NCBI GenBank assembly: GCA_030652035.1
Contig: JAUSBJ010000019.1
Span: 33,316 to 97,315 of the forward strand
Origin: Sulfurimicrobium sp.
GTDB lineage: Bacteria > Pseudomonadota > Gammaproteobacteria > Burkholderiales > Sulfuricellaceae
Direction: 5' to 3'
Length of the DNA: 64,000 nucleotides
The notes below the pieces were generated by a model. The model ran no database searches, was not told where the DNA came from, and saw nothing but the letters and a program-made list of their open reading frames with translations. The position numbers were made by a program, and so were the translations under genes. Below, one piece after another: positions 19,236-27,914 of this stretch. Positions within the stretch are counted from its first letter, which is position 1. Every line of letters begins with the position of its first letter.

Positions 19236-20532
19236 GATTCATCAGCTCCTCGATTTCCGCCACGGTCTTGGGGGCAGCATGGGTCAGCACCTCGCAGCCC
19301 TGTTCCGTCACCACCACATCGTCCTCGATGCGGATGCCGATATTCCAGAAGTGTTCCGGCACGTCGTCAGCAGGACGAATGTAACAGCCCGGCTCCACCG
19401 TCAACACCATGCCTGGCTTAAGTAGCCTCCATTCGCCGCCCTGTTTGTATTCGCCCACATCATGCACATCCAGCCCCAACCAGTGGCCGGTGCGGTGCAT
19501 GTAGAAACGCTTGTAACTTTCCTGCTCCAGAACCTCGGACAGCGTCCCCCGGCACAGACCAAGGTCGATGAAACCCTGCGCCAGCACTTTCAGCGCGGCA
19601 TCGTGCGGCGCGTTCCAGTGGTTGCCGGGGCGGACCTGCTCGATCGCCGCCACCTGCGCTGCCAGCACCAGCTGGTAAAGTTCTTTCTGCACCGCGCTGA
19701 ATCTGCCGTTGACCGGGAAAGTGCGGGTGATGTCGGCCGCGTATCCGTCCAGCTCGCATCCGGCGTCGATCAACAGCAGCTCGCCGTCCTTCAGCGGCGC
19801 ATCGTTGAACACATAATGCAGCACGCAGGCATTCGCTCCACCCGCCACGATCGAGGTGTAGGCCGGTGCCTGCGCCCCATGGCGGCGGAACTCGTGCAGC
19901 AGCTCGGCCTCGATTTCAAACTCGCGGCGCTCCGGCCGGGTCTGGCGCATGGCCCGCACATGGGCTGCGGCGGAAATATCGGCGGCGCGGCGCATGGTGG
20001 CAATTTCTGCGGCATCTTTGATCAGACGCATCTCGTCCAGCACGGCGCGCACATCCTGGATTGCCCCCGGCGCGGTGATGCCGCTCCGCACCTGCTCGCG
20101 CACACTGTTCAGCCAGCCCACGGCACGGGCATCCCAGGCGCTGTCGGCGCCGAGGTGGAAGTGCAGGCTGGGCTGGTCGGCCAGCAGCTTGGGCAGCATT
20201 TCGTCTAGCTGCGCGATGGGATACGCCTCGTCGAAACCGAAAGTTTCTTTAGCGCCTTCCGGGCCATGGCGGAAACCGTCCCAGATCTCGCGCTCCAGGT
20301 TTTTCTCACGACAAAACAGGATGCTTTTGGCTTGGCTGCCCGTCACCAGCACCAGCACCGCTTCCGGCTCGATAAATCCGGTCAGGTAATGAAAATAGCT
20401 GTCGAAACGATAAGGAAAATGACTGTCGCGGTTGCGCGGCCGTTCCGGCGCGGTGGGGATGACTGCGACACCGCTGCCCATGGCCGAGACAAGACGAAGG
20501 CGGCGTTGCTGGTATACTTGAAAGGTGTGCAT
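19228..20532 (-). CDS. pepP: Xaa-Pro aminopeptidase PepP
   Basis: A 434-residue aminopeptidase P with an N-terminal creatinase-like domain (RDSHFPYRFDSYFHYLTGF) and a pita-bread metallopeptidase domain. Metal ligands are visible in LIDAGCELDGYAADITRTF (two Asp), HRTGHWLGLDVHD (His), VEPGCYI (Glu) and GIRIEDDVVV (Glu). It cleaves N-terminal residues before proline. It heads the minus-strand pepP-ubiH-hydroxylase-dsbC-methyltransferase cluster and is divergent from rlpA, with only 9 nt between the start codons as annotated. Confidence 0.95.
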   Translation of the reverse strand: MHTFQVYQQRRLRLVSAMGSGVAVIPTAPERPRNRDSHFPYRFDSYFHYLTGFIEPEAVLVLVTGSQAKSILFCREKNLEREIWDGFRHGPEGAKETFGFDEAYPIAQLDEMLPKLLADQPSLHFHLGADSAWDARAVGWLNSVREQVRSGITAPGAIQDVRAVLDEMRLIKDAAEIATMRRAADISAAAHVRAMRQTRPERREFEIEAELLHEFRRHGAQAPAYTSIVAGGANACVLHYVFNDAPLKDGELLLIDAGCELDGYAADITRTFPVNGRFSAVQKELYQLVLAAQVAAIEQVRPGNHWNAPHDAALKVLAQGFIDLGLCRGTLSEVLEQESYKRFYMHRTGHWLGLDVHDVGEYKQGGEWRLLKPGMVLTVEPGCYIRPADDVPEHFWNIGIRIEDDVVVTEQGCEVLTHAAPKTVAEIEELMNHA

Positions 20533-20541
20533 TGAAATGAA

Positions 20542-21537
20542 ATGGACAGAGTTCCCATGATTATTCAGGATTTACCCGGTAAAAGCAAAATGGCGGCGGT
20601 GTTTCAGGCAGGTTTCCTCATTTTCGCGGCAGGCGCGCTCCTGCTTTCCGGCTGCTCTTCCGTAGCCCCTCGCCCCGAACGGGCCGCCACCGCGCCTGTT
20701 GCCGGCAAGCCTCCCGTCAAGGGGGGCGGCTATTACCTGGACGACGGCCCCGGCGACAATCCACCCGCCAACCTCGACGCCATTCCCGACGCCGAACCTC
20801 GTGCCGAACCCCTGCACAAATTCGCCAACCGGCCCTACACCGTGCTGGGCCAGAGCTTTACCCCCGCCACCCAGCTTGGCCCCTACAAGAAGCGCGGGAT
20901 CGCCTCATGGTATGGCCGGCGCTACCACGGCCAGAAAACCGCGATTGGCGAAACCTACGATATGTACGCCATGACCGCCGCGCACCCCACGCTGCCGATC
21001 CCGAGCTTCGCACGCGTGACCAATACCGGCAACGGCAAATCGGTGATCGTGCGCGTCAACGATCGCGGCCCTTTCCACAGCGGCAGGCTGATCGATCTTT
21101 CCTACACTGCCGCCTACAAGCTGGACGTGCTCAGTGGCGGCACCAACCAGGTCGAGGTGGAAAGCCTCGACCCGGCCAATGGACGTTTGTCCACGGCACC
21201 CCCCCGTCCGCAACTTCCGCAGGCAGGGGCGCTTGCCGCATCTGCTCCCGTAACAGAAGAAAAAATCGCCACCACTCCGGACACGACACCGCCGGTCAGC
21301 GGCAGCGATGGCAACGTTTTCCTGCAACTGGGCGCATTCAGTTCGCGTGACAATGCCGAGAATTTCAGCACCAGGATGAGACTGAGCCTTGGATCCATGG
21401 TGGAAAAACTGCACATCGCCGATGGCGGCGGGCTGTTCCGCGTCCGTCTCGGGCCTTACGCCAGCCGCAGCGAAGCAGGGCAGGTGGCCACGCAAATCAG
21501 CCAGGCTGCAAACATCTCTCCCGTCTTCGCCCGCTGA
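20542..21537 (+). CDS. rlpA: Septal ring lytic transglycosylase / rare lipoprotein A (RlpA)
   Basis: A protein of up to 331 residues with an N-terminal hydrophobic stretch and a lipobox LLLSGC, so an outer-membrane lipoprotein. A double-psi beta-barrel domain (GIASWYGRRYHGQKTAIGE to VIVRVNDRGPFHSGRLIDLS) and a C-terminal SPOR domain (VFLQLGAFSSRDNAENFSTR onward) follow, joined by a Pro/Ala-rich linker. RlpA cleaves denuded glycan strands at the division site. The start could be ATG 20542 or ATG 20557; the second keeps the signal peptide shorter and lies further from pepP. Confidence 0.9.
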   Translation: MDRVPMIIQDLPGKSKMAAVFQAGFLIFAAGALLLSGCSSVAPRPERAATAPVAGKPPVKGGGYYLDDGPGDNPPANLDAIPDAEPRAEPLHKFANRPYTVLGQSFTPATQLGPYKKRGIASWYGRRYHGQKTAIGETYDMYAMTAAHPTLPIPSFARVTNTGNGKSVIVRVNDRGPFHSGRLIDLSYTAAYKLDVLSGGTNQVEVESLDPANGRLSTAPPRPQLPQAGALAASAPVTEEKIATTPDTTPPVSGSDGNVFLQLGAFSSRDNAENFSTRMRLSLGSMVEKLHIADGGGLFRVRLGPYASRSEAGQVATQISQAANISPVFAR

Positions 21538-21554
21538 AATGAAACTCACATAGC

Positions 21555-21631
21555 GAGCCAGTCTCCCTCTCTACTTCAGGGAAAGCGTTAGGAGAGAGGG
21601 AAAACCGACTGGCCCGGGGAACCGGGCCAGT
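21555..21631 (+). other. Pair of strong hairpins between rlpA and dacA
   Basis: CCCTCTCT at 21565-21572 pairs with AGAGAGGG at 21593-21600. A perfect 10-bp stem, ACTGGCCCGG at 21608-21617 with CCGGGCCAGT at 21622-21631, follows. GCCAGT near 21557 can also pair with ACTGGC at 21608, so the two structures may be alternatives. There is no T-run. A TATAAT at 21646-21651 lies 33 nt before the dacA start and could be its -10 box. The hairpins could end rlpA transcription or shape the dacA leader. Confidence 0.4.
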
Positions 21632-21678
21632 CTCTGGCGGTCTGCTATAATTCCGCATCCCCGATTCAGGAACTTTCC

Positions 21679-22812
21679 ATGAAACATCTGTTGTTGCTGT
21701 TCACGCTTTTCTATTCATTCAACGCCGTTGCAGACCAGCTCCTGCCACTCCCGCCTGCGCCGCCTGTCGCCGCCCGCGCCTATCTTCTGGCCGACTTCCC
21801 CAGCGGGCGCCTGCTGGTGCAAGAAGGCATCAACGACCGCATCGAACCGGCGTCCCTGACCAAATTGATGACCGCCTACCTGACTTTTACTGCCATCAAG
21901 CAGGGCAGGCTGAAAATGAACCAGGTGCTGCCGGTTTCGGAAAAAGCATGGCGTACCGAAGGCTCGCGCATGTTTATCGAGATGAACCGCCCTGTGACCG
22001 TTGACGAGCTGATCCACGGCATGATCATCCAGTCCGGCAACGATGCCTGTATCTCGCTGGCGGAAGGGATCGCAGGCAGCGAAGAAGTGTTCGCCCAGAT
22101 GATGAATCAGCAGGCGGCCCGGCTGGGCATGAAAAATACCCATTACATGAATTCCACCGGCCTGCCGCACCCGCAGCACTACACCACCGCCTATGACCTT
22201 TCGCTGCTGGCGGCGGCGATCATTCGCGACTTCCCCGAGGATTTCAAGTATTACTCGATGAAGGAATACCGCTACAACAACATCACTCAGCCCAACCGCA
22301 ACCGCCTGCTATGGCTCGATCCCAGCGTGGACGGCATGAAAACCGGGCATACCGAATCCGCCGGCTATTGCCTCATCGCCACAGCCAAGCGCAACCCGAT
22401 GCGCCTGATCTCGGTTGTTCTGGGCGCCTCCTCGGACAATGTACGCGCCACCGAAAGCCAGAAACTGTTGAACTACGGCTTCCAGTTCTTCGACAGCCAC
22501 CGCGTCTATGCCAAGGGACAGACCATTTCCAATCTGCCGGTATGGAAAGGCAAGGAAAAAACCCTCAAAACCGGCCTCAGCCAGGATCTGCTGCTGACCC
22601 TGCCAAAAGGCCACTACAGCCGGATCAAGGCCAGCGTGACCAGCAAACAGCCGCTGCTTGCCCCGATTTCTGCCGGACAGGCAGTCGGCACCCTGCGGCT
22701 CACCCTGGATGACAAACCGCTGGCGGAATATCCCCTGGTGGCGCTGGAAGAAATGCCGATCGCCAACATCTTCGGCAGAGCCCTGGACACCATCAAGCTA
22801 TGGTTCAAATAG
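21679..22812 (+). CDS. dacA: D-alanyl-D-alanine carboxypeptidase (PBP5/6 family)
   Basis: A 377-residue low-molecular-mass penicillin-binding protein. A signal peptide ends near ADQ (residue 20). The catalytic motifs are SLTK at 59-62, SGN in IIQSGNDAC and KTG in DGMKTGHTE. The C-terminal beta-rich domain ends with an amphipathic helix (ANIFGRALDTIKLWFK) for membrane association. It trims the terminal D-Ala from peptidoglycan stem peptides. The stop overlaps the aminotransferase start by 13 nt, linking D-Ala removal with D-amino-acid metabolism in one operon. Confidence 0.95.
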   Translation: MKHLLLLFTLFYSFNAVADQLLPLPPAPPVAARAYLLADFPSGRLLVQEGINDRIEPASLTKLMTAYLTFTAIKQGRLKMNQVLPVSEKAWRTEGSRMFIEMNRPVTVDELIHGMIIQSGNDACISLAEGIAGSEEVFAQMMNQQAARLGMKNTHYMNSTGLPHPQHYTTAYDLSLLAAAIIRDFPEDFKYYSMKEYRYNNITQPNRNRLLWLDPSVDGMKTGHTESAGYCLIATAKRNPMRLISVVLGASSDNVRATESQKLLNYGFQFFDSHRVYAKGQTISNLPVWKGKEKTLKTGLSQDLLLTLPKGHYSRIKASVTSKQPLLAPISAGQAVGTLRLTLDDKPLAEYPLVALEEMPIANIFGRALDTIKLWFK

Positions 22813-23663
22813 TCCATCTCAACGGCCAGTTTCTGCCGCTGGAGGAAGCCCGCATCCCGGTACTGGATCGCGGCTTCATCTTCGGCGATGGCGTGTATGA
22901 GGTTATTCCGGTGTATTCGCGCCACCCCTTCCGCCTGCACGACCACCTGAAACGCCTGCAGCACAGCCTGGACGGCATCCGCCTCGCCAATCCGCATAGC
23001 GCAGCGGAATGGGAGTCGCTGCTGGGTGAACTGATCGCCCGCAATGAGGGTGAGGACCAGTACGTCTACCTGCACATCACGCGCGGCGTGGCCAAGCGCG
23101 ACCATGCCTTTCCCAGGGATACGCCACCCACGGTGTTCATGATGAGCACCCCGCTGCTTCCGCCCGACCCTGCCTTGCGGCAAAACGGCGTGGCGGCTGT
23201 CACCGCTATCGACAACCGCTGGCTGCGCTGCGACATCAAGGCCATTTCCCTGCTGCCCAACGTGCTGCTGCGGCAGCAGGCCGTGGATGCCGGCACGGCG
23301 GAAACCGTGCTGCTACGCGACGGATTCCTGAGCGAGGGGGCGGCCAGCAACATTTTCGTGGTCAGGAACGAGGTTCTGCTGGCACCGCCGAAAGGCCCGC
23401 TCATGCTGCCCGGCATCACCTACGACGTGGTACTGGAGCTTGCCGCCGCAAACGGTATCGTGTTTCACGTGGAACCCGTCCCGGAAAGCACCCTGCGCAG
23501 CGCTGACGAAATCTGGCTCACCTCGTCCACCAAGGAAATCCTGCCCATCACGCATCTGGATGGCCATGCCGTCGGAAGCGGCGTGCCAGGGCCAATCTAC
23601 CGCAAACTGGACGAGCTTTACCAGAATCACAAGGCCACCACCATGCGCCAGCCTTCATCATGA
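22800..23663 (+). CDS. dat: D-amino acid aminotransferase (PLP fold type IV)
   Basis: A 287-residue fold-type IV aminotransferase. The PLP lysine lies in RCDIKAISLLPNVL; EGAASNIFVV and LTSSTKEILPI are the family's cofactor and substrate loops. The CDIK form and the RGFIFGDGVYEVIPVY start favour D-amino acid over branched-chain aminotransferase. It would interconvert D-Ala and D-Glu. It is flanked by dacA (13-nt overlap) and ybeD (4-nt overlap), a conserved betaproteobacterial order leading to lipoate synthesis. Confidence 0.87.
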   Translation: MVQIVHLNGQFLPLEEARIPVLDRGFIFGDGVYEVIPVYSRHPFRLHDHLKRLQHSLDGIRLANPHSAAEWESLLGELIARNEGEDQYVYLHITRGVAKRDHAFPRDTPPTVFMMSTPLLPPDPALRQNGVAAVTAIDNRWLRCDIKAISLLPNVLLRQQAVDAGTAETVLLRDGFLSEGAASNIFVVRNEVLLAPPKGPLMLPGITYDVVLELAAANGIVFHVEPVPESTLRSADEIWLTSSTKEILPITHLDGHAVGSGVPGPIYRKLDELYQNHKATTMRQPSS

Positions 23664-23926
23664 GCGACCAGGAAACCCTGCTGGAATTCCCCTGCGCCTT
23701 CCCCGTCAAGATCATGGGGCGAACCGAGGACGGCTTTGCCAACGCCATGCTGGAAGTGGTGCTGCGCCACGCACCGGACTTTGATTCCGCATCCATGACC
23801 ATGAAAGCCAGCAGCAGCAACAAGTATCTCTCCCTCACCTGTACCATCAACGCGACCTCGAAACAGCAGCTGGACGACCTCTACCGGGAAATCACGGCGC
23901 ATCCGATGGTGGTGATGGCGCTTTGA
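23660..23926 (+). CDS. ybeD: YbeD / DUF493 family regulatory protein
   Basis: An 88-residue ACT-like protein with the YbeD signatures FPCAFPVKIMG and a C-terminal QLDDLYREITAHPMVVMAL. In E. coli ybeD lies between dacA and lipB, the same place as here, and it has been suggested to influence lipoate metabolism. It overlaps the aminotransferase gene by four bases and ends where a heptamer-type repeat begins. Confidence 0.9.
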   Translation: MSDQETLLEFPCAFPVKIMGRTEDGFANAMLEVVLRHAPDFDSASMTMKASSSNKYLSLTCTINATSKQQLDDLYREITAHPMVVMAL

Positions 23927-24016
23927 GGGGGAAATGGGGAATGGGGAATGAGGAATGGGCGGGCGCCGGGCAAGCCGGGTTTTCTACCATCACTCATCAC
24001 TCATCACTCATCACCC
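23927..24016. repeat. Heptamer-built imperfect palindrome inside the start of lipB
   Basis: The left arm (23927-23959) is a run of near-identical heptamers of the type GGGGAAT, with one GAGGAAT variant. The right arm (23987-24016) is four copies of TCATCAC-type heptamers. Reverse-complemented, the right arm reads GAGTGAT units that pair loosely with the left arm across a GC-rich loop. A related element lies between hslV and hslU (32976-33045). It resembles the short tandemly repeated repetitive (STRR) heptamers I recall from cyanobacteria; that comparison is from memory. Confidence 0.7.
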
Positions 24017-24693
24017 GCAATCTTGGCCTGGTCGATTACCAGCCCATATTTGACGCCATGAAAGCCTTCACGGCGCAGCGCGGGCCGGAAACGGCGGACG
24101 AGATCTGGCTGTTGCAGCATCCTCCAGTCTACACCCTGGGCCTGGCCGGCAAGCCGGAACACCTGCTGCACGGCAGCGACATCCCGGTGGTGAACATCGA
24201 CCGTGGCGGACAGATCACCTACCACGGGCCGGGCCAGATCGTGATCTATCTGCTGCTCGATCTGAAGCGGCTTGGCATCGGCGTCAAGGAACTGGTACGG
24301 CGCATGGAGCAGGCCATCATCGACCTGCTGGCACAATACGGCGTCCATGCAACGCGTCGTGACAAGGCACCGGGCGTATACGTCGGGGAGGCCAAGATCG
24401 CCGCACTGGGCCTCCGCATCAAGAATAATTGCAGTTATCACGGCCTGTGCTTCAACGTGGACATGGATCTCGCGCCCTACGCCAACATCAACCCCTGCGG
24501 CTACGCCGGGCTACAGGTCACGCAGACGCGCGACCACGGCGTCAAAGCCGATGCGGACATGCTGGCCGATGCGCTGGCTTGGCACCTGCATCGGCAGTTG
24601 GGATATACTCAAAAACAGATTAACCACGGGGCACACGGGGAGCGCGGGGAAAACCCTGAATTCCCCGTGAGCCCCGTGAGCCCCGTGGTTTAA
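23941..24693 (+). CDS. lipB: Lipoyl(octanoyl) transferase LipB with repeat-derived ends
   Basis: LipB moves octanoyl groups from acyl carrier protein to lipoyl domains. The core starts at about [14 protein letters not shown] and holds [14 protein letters not shown], the catalytic Lys region [19 protein letters not shown] and [11 protein letters not shown] with the active Cys. From ATG 23941 the protein is 250 residues. Its first 25 residues or so are coded by the heptamer repeat and its last 23 by a CACGGGG-type repeat, so both ends are low-complexity additions to an otherwise normal enzyme. ATG 23941 is the first ATG in frame after the ybeD stop; a TTG at 23923 is possible. Confidence 0.9.
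   Translation: MGNEEWAGAGQAGFSTITHHSSLITRNLGLVDYQPIFDAMKAFTAQRGPETADEIWLLQHPPVYTLGLAGKPEHLLHGSDIPVVNIDRGGQITYHGPGQIVIYLLLDLKRLGIGVKELVRRMEQAIIDLLAQYGVHATRRDKAPGVYVGEAKIAALGLRIKNNCSYHGLCFNVDMDLAPYANINPCGYAGLQVTQTRDHGVKADADMLADALAWHLHRQLGYTQKQINHGAHGERGENPEFPVSPVSPVV
24621..24692. repeat. CACGGGG-type imperfect palindrome in the 3' end of lipB
   Basis: The left arm 24621-24649 begins TAACCACGGGG and repeats CACGGGG-like units about every 10 nt. The right arm 24663-24692 is its approximate reverse complement (CCCCGTGAG units ending CCCCGTGGTTTA). The lipB stop codon uses the last bases of the element. A second member of the same family lies at 38735-38810. The unit length and the TTAACC/TAAACC edge are shared with the elements at 27017 and 34407. 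Confidence 0.7.
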
Positions 24694-24707
24694 CTTTAAG
24701 ATTTCTC

Positions 24708-25637
24708 ATGGCAGACCCCAAACTTCACAAAGGCGCGGCCAAGACCTCGCGCATCCCGATCAAGATCGTGCCTCAGGAGCCCTTGCGCAAGCCGCCCTGG
24801 ATACGCACCAGAATCTCATCCGGAGGGAAATTCGGCGAGATCAAGCAGATCCTGCGCGACAACAACCTGCACACGGTGTGCGAGGAAGCGGCCTGCCCCA
24901 ACATCGGCGAATGCTTCAGCCACGGCACCGCCACTTTCATGATCCTGGGCGACCTGTGCACGCGGCGCTGCCCGTTCTGCGACGTGGGCCACGGCAAGCC
25001 GCTCCCGCCCGATGCCAACGAGCCGGAACAACTGGCGCGCACCATCGCCGCCATGAAGCTTAAATACGTGGTGATCACCAGCGTCGACCGCGACGACCTG
25101 CGCGATGGCGGGGCAGGGCACTTCGCCGCCTGCATCCAGGCCGTGCGCGAGGCTTCGCCGCACACCCGCATCGAAGTCCTGGTGCCAGACTTCCGCGGCC
25201 GCCTCGATACCGCGCTGGAGATCCTCGGCGACGAGCCGCCGGACGTGCTCAACCACAACCTCGAAACCGTGCCGCGCCTCTACAAGCAGGCCCGCCCCGG
25301 TGCGGATTACGACCATTCGCTGCAACTCTTGCGGGATTTCAAGCAAAAACACCCCGCCATCCCCACCAAATCCGGCCTGATGGTCGGCCTGGGCGAAACG
25401 GACGCGGAAATCCTCGCCGTGATGCGCGACCTGCGTGCCCACGAGGTGGACATGCTGACCATCGGCCAGTATCTGCAACCCTCGCGCCATCATCTGCCGG
25501 TCACGCGCTACGTGACACCGGAGCAGTTCGAGACCTTTTCCCAAACAGCCACGGAAATGGGTTTCAGGAATGCCGCCTGCGGCCCGATGGTGCGTTCAAG
25601 CTATCACGCCGACCTGCAGGCAAACGATGTGGCCTGA
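24708..25637 (+). CDS. lipA: Lipoyl synthase LipA
   Basis: A 309-residue radical-SAM enzyme that inserts two sulfur atoms into octanoyl groups made by LipB. The auxiliary cluster cysteines are in [13 protein letters not shown], the radical-SAM cluster motif is CTRRCPFC, and the C-terminal RSSYHAD Ser ligand is present. The length and motif spacing are normal. It lies 14 nt after lipB, downstream of the repeat that forms the lipB end, so any hairpin in that repeat would sit between the two cistrons. Confidence 0.97.
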   Translation: MADPKLHKGAAKTSRIPIKIVPQEPLRKPPWIRTRISSGGKFGEIKQILRDNNLHTVCEEAACPNIGECFSHGTATFMILGDLCTRRCPFCDVGHGKPLPPDANEPEQLARTIAAMKLKYVVITSVDRDDLRDGGAGHFAACIQAVREASPHTRIEVLVPDFRGRLDTALEILGDEPPDVLNHNLETVPRLYKQARPGADYDHSLQLLRDFKQKHPAIPTKSGLMVGLGETDAEILAVMRDLRAHEVDMLTIGQYLQPSRHHLPVTRYVTPEQFETFSQTATEMGFRNAACGPMVRSSYHADLQANDVA

Positions 25638-25673
25638 TGAAAATATTTACGCCTGCAAAGGCTGGAGTGAACC

Positions 25674-26156
25674 ATGATCAACAATGACGTGTTGCGCAGC
25701 ATTCGCTATGCGCTCGACCTCAGTGACGCAAAAGTAGTGGAGATAATCCGGCTGGCCGAACGCGAGATTGCACAAGCCGATGTCGCCAATTTCCTCAAGA
25801 AAGAAGACGAAGCAGGCTTTGTCGAGTGCGGCGCGGATATCCTGGTGTCGTTTCTGGATGGCCTGATCATTTTCAGAAGAGGCAAGATGGAACCCCGGCC
25901 TGATGAACCGGTCAAGAAGCAGGAACGCCGTCTGACCAACAACGCCATCCTGAAAAAACTGCGGGTGGCCTTTGAACTAAAAGAAGAGGATATGCACAAA
26001 ATCCTGGAACTCGCAGGCTTCAGCGTGTCCAAACCCGAGCTGAGCGCATTGTTCAGATTGAAAGGCCATAAAAATTACCGGACTTGTGGCGATCAACTTC
26101 TCAGGAACTTTTTGAAGGGCCTGGTCATCCGGCAAAGAGGCAACCCGAAACAATGA
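25674..26156 (+). CDS. DUF1456 (YehS-like) family protein
   Basis: A 160-residue soluble protein made of two similar halves. Each begins with an NNDVLRSIRYALDL or NNAILKKLRVAFEL segment and carries an FL(D/K)GL(I/V)I pattern, matching DUF1456/YehS. The function is unknown. The stop overlaps the RIO kinase start by four bases, so the two are probably co-translated. Confidence 0.82.
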   Translation: MINNDVLRSIRYALDLSDAKVVEIIRLAEREIAQADVANFLKKEDEAGFVECGADILVSFLDGLIIFRRGKMEPRPDEPVKKQERRLTNNAILKKLRVAFELKEEDMHKILELAGFSVSKPELSALFRLKGHKNYRTCGDQLLRNFLKGLVIRQRGNPKQ

Positions 26157-27001
26157 AAATTCCCAAGAGGCTCCAGCCGCTGGTCGAAGACGGCCTGGTC
26201 GACGACGTCGTCCGGCAGCTCATGAGCGGCAAGGAGGCGATGGTCTTCGTGGTGCGCTGCGGAGACGAGGTGCGTTGTGCCAAGGTTTACAAGGAAGCCA
26301 ACAAACGCAGCTTCCGCCAGAGCGTGGACTACACCGAGGGGCGCAAGGTCAGGAACAGCCGCCAGGCGCGCGCCATGGAGAAGGGCTCGCGCTTTGGCCG
26401 CCAGGCACAGGAGGAGGCATGGCAGAGTGCCGAGGTGGATGCCCTGTACCGCCTCGCCGCCGCCGGCGTGCGCGTACCCAAGCCCTACAACTTCCATGAG
26501 GGCGTGCTGCTCATGGAACTGGTGACCGACATCGACGGCAATGCCGCGCCGCGGCTGAATGACGTGGTGCTGACCGAAGAACTGGCACGCGCCTACCATC
26601 ACGCCCTGCTTCTGGAAGTGGTGCGCATGCTGTGCGCCGGCGTGGTGCACGGCGACCTGTCCGAATTCAACATCCTGGTCGGCGCCGACGGGCCGGTCAT
26701 CATCGACCTGCCGCAAGCAGTCGACGCCGCGGGCAACAAGAACGCCAGCAGCATGCTGGAACGGGACGTCGAAAACCTGACGAATTACTTCGGGCGTTTC
26801 GCGCCGGCGCTGCGCAGGACGGATTATGGCAAGGAAATCTGGTCGCTCTATGAGAAGGGCGAGTTGCATACCGGGGTCAAGCTGACCGGGCGCTTCGAGC
26901 GCAACGAAAAGCCGGCCGATCTCGGCGGCGTGATGCGCGAGATCAATGCTGCGCTCGCCGCCGAAGCAGCACGCCTGCGCCCGCAGGAAACGGAACCATA
27001 A
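26153..27001 (+). CDS. RIO-family atypical serine kinase
   Basis: A 282-residue RIO1-like protein kinase. Visible motifs are a short nucleotide loop (LMSGKEAMVFVV), the Lys strand EVRCAKVYKE, the catalytic loop HGDLSEFNIL (Asp and Asn) and the metal-binding IIDLPQAVD. Bacterial RIO kinases are widespread but their targets are mostly unknown. The ATG at 26153 overlaps DUF1456; the longer frame from 26084 would begin inside that gene. A palindromic repeat begins 16 nt after the stop. Confidence 0.87.
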   Translation: MKIPKRLQPLVEDGLVDDVVRQLMSGKEAMVFVVRCGDEVRCAKVYKEANKRSFRQSVDYTEGRKVRNSRQARAMEKGSRFGRQAQEEAWQSAEVDALYRLAAAGVRVPKPYNFHEGVLLMELVTDIDGNAAPRLNDVVLTEELARAYHHALLLEVVRMLCAGVVHGDLSEFNILVGADGPVIIDLPQAVDAAGNKNASSMLERDVENLTNYFGRFAPALRRTDYGKEIWSLYEKGELHTGVKLTGRFERNEKPADLGGVMREINAALAAEAARLRPQETEP

Positions 27002-27016
27002 ACCCAAAAAAAACAG

Positions 27017-27190
27017 TTAACCGCAAAGGACGCGAAGGAATGCGAAGAAATTCAGTAGCTTGGGCGGAATTTGCGGCACACCTGATGGGTGAGCCATTCA
27101 ATTTCATTAACACCTTGTATTGCGAGTTGGGCAATAAACCGCCCATCCCTGCCTACCCCGCTTCCGAACCTTCGCGTCCTTTGCGGTAAA
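27017..27190. repeat. GCAAAGGACGCGAAGG inverted repeat with a 130-nt passenger
   Basis: The left arm 27017-27038 and right arm 27169-27190 match at 21 of 22 bases as inverted repeats. The arm edge is TTAACC on one side and GGTAAA on the other, as in the CACGGGG elements. The 130 bases between the arms are not repetitive. They contain one short frame (27040-27189, 49 residues, MRRNSVAWAEFAAHLMGEP onward) that starts and stops within the arms. The ykgJ-type gene begins 3 nt after the right arm, so the element forms its leader. Confidence 0.7.
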
Positions 27191-27192
27191 GA

Positions 27193-27522
27193 ATGATCAC
27201 AACCACAGACTCCGCTGCCGTCACCTGCGCCACCTGCGAAGCCTGCTGTTGCAGGCTGGAAGTGCTGCTGATGACTGGAGATGACATCCCCCTCCATCTG
27301 ACGGCGGAGAACCCGTGGGGTGGGCAGGTGATGGCGCGCCTGGAAGATGGCTGGTGCGCGGCGCTGGACAGAAGCACCATGTTGTGCCGGATATACGCGC
27401 GCAGGCCATGGATCTGCGGCGACTACCAGGCGGGAGACAGCGATTGTCTCAAGCAGCGTGCCCAGCTTCTTTCCCAGGCAATTGTCACGCGTGACATTGT
27501 CGCAGCAAAAGAAATCATGTAG
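27193..27522 (+). CDS. YkgJ-type cysteine-cluster protein
   Basis: A 109-residue protein with the CxxC-type metal cluster seen in the YkgJ/UPF0153 family: CATCEACCC near the start, then WCAALDRSTMLCRIYARRPWIC and a further Cys in DSDCLK (first block quoted in part). The pattern predicts a zinc or Fe-S site. The function is unknown. There is no obvious Shine-Dalgarno sequence because the leader is the repeat arm. It ends 12 nt before a small secreted protein gene. Confidence 0.8.
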   Translation: MITTTDSAAVTCATCEACCCRLEVLLMTGDDIPLHLTAENPWGGQVMARLEDGWCAALDRSTMLCRIYARRPWICGDYQAGDSDCLKQRAQLLSQAIVTRDIVAAKEIM

Positions 27523-27534
27523 GGTAAGCACCCC

Positions 27535-27855
27535 ATGAAAGCCAGATCACGACAACTGCTGTTTCTGCTGCTAGCCATGACCCTGCTGTTTGCGCAGCAG
27601 GGCGCGGCGATTCACGCCCTGTCGCACCTCGGCGAACCCCTGCCCAGCCACTCCCAGCAGGACAAAAAACTCCCGCATTCGTCCGCCTGCGACAAATGCG
27701 TGCTGTATGCCGGCGTCGGCAGCGCCGTTGCCGCCAGCAGCCTGATTATCCCAGCCGGGACGGCCCATGCGCTGCATGTCGCAGCTGCCCAGCCGGCGCT
27801 TCTGTCGCAACTTGCCCGCCTTTACCACGCCCGAGCCCCGCCCTCACTCGTCTGA
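27535..27855 (+). CDS. Small exported protein, DUF2946-like, next to metal-uptake genes
   Basis: A 106-residue protein with a signal-anchor or signal peptide (LLFLLLAMTLLFAQQGAA). Potential metal ligands follow: HALSH, SHSQQ, HSSACDKC, and later HALH and YHARA. The H...CxxC arrangement recalls DUF2946 proteins found with copper or zinc systems; I am not certain of the family. It precedes a porin-like gene and a zinc-type ABC transporter, consistent with a periplasmic metal-related role. A possible terminator lies just after it. Confidence 0.6.
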   Translation: MKARSRQLLFLLLAMTLLFAQQGAAIHALSHLGEPLPSHSQQDKKLPHSSACDKCVLYAGVGSAVAASSLIIPAGTAHALHVAAAQPALLSQLARLYHARAPPSLV

Positions 27856-27870
27856 GCAACGCCAACAAAC

Positions 27871-27889
27871 GGCCTTGATGGCCTTTTTT
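27871..27889 (+). terminator. Short Rho-independent terminator candidate
   Basis: GGCC at 27871-27874 pairs with GGCC at 27880-27883 around a five-base loop and is followed by six T. The stem is only 4 bp, so it is weak, but the position between the small exported protein and the porin-like gene is suitable for attenuation. Confidence 0.4.
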
Positions 27890-27914
27890 GATCCTTTGTT
27901 TTGACGAGGTTCCC

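Noticed and set aside
23987..24016. TCATCAC repeats as a possible CRISPR array
   Set aside because: The units are 7 nt, directly adjacent and without spacers; no cas gene is in the window.
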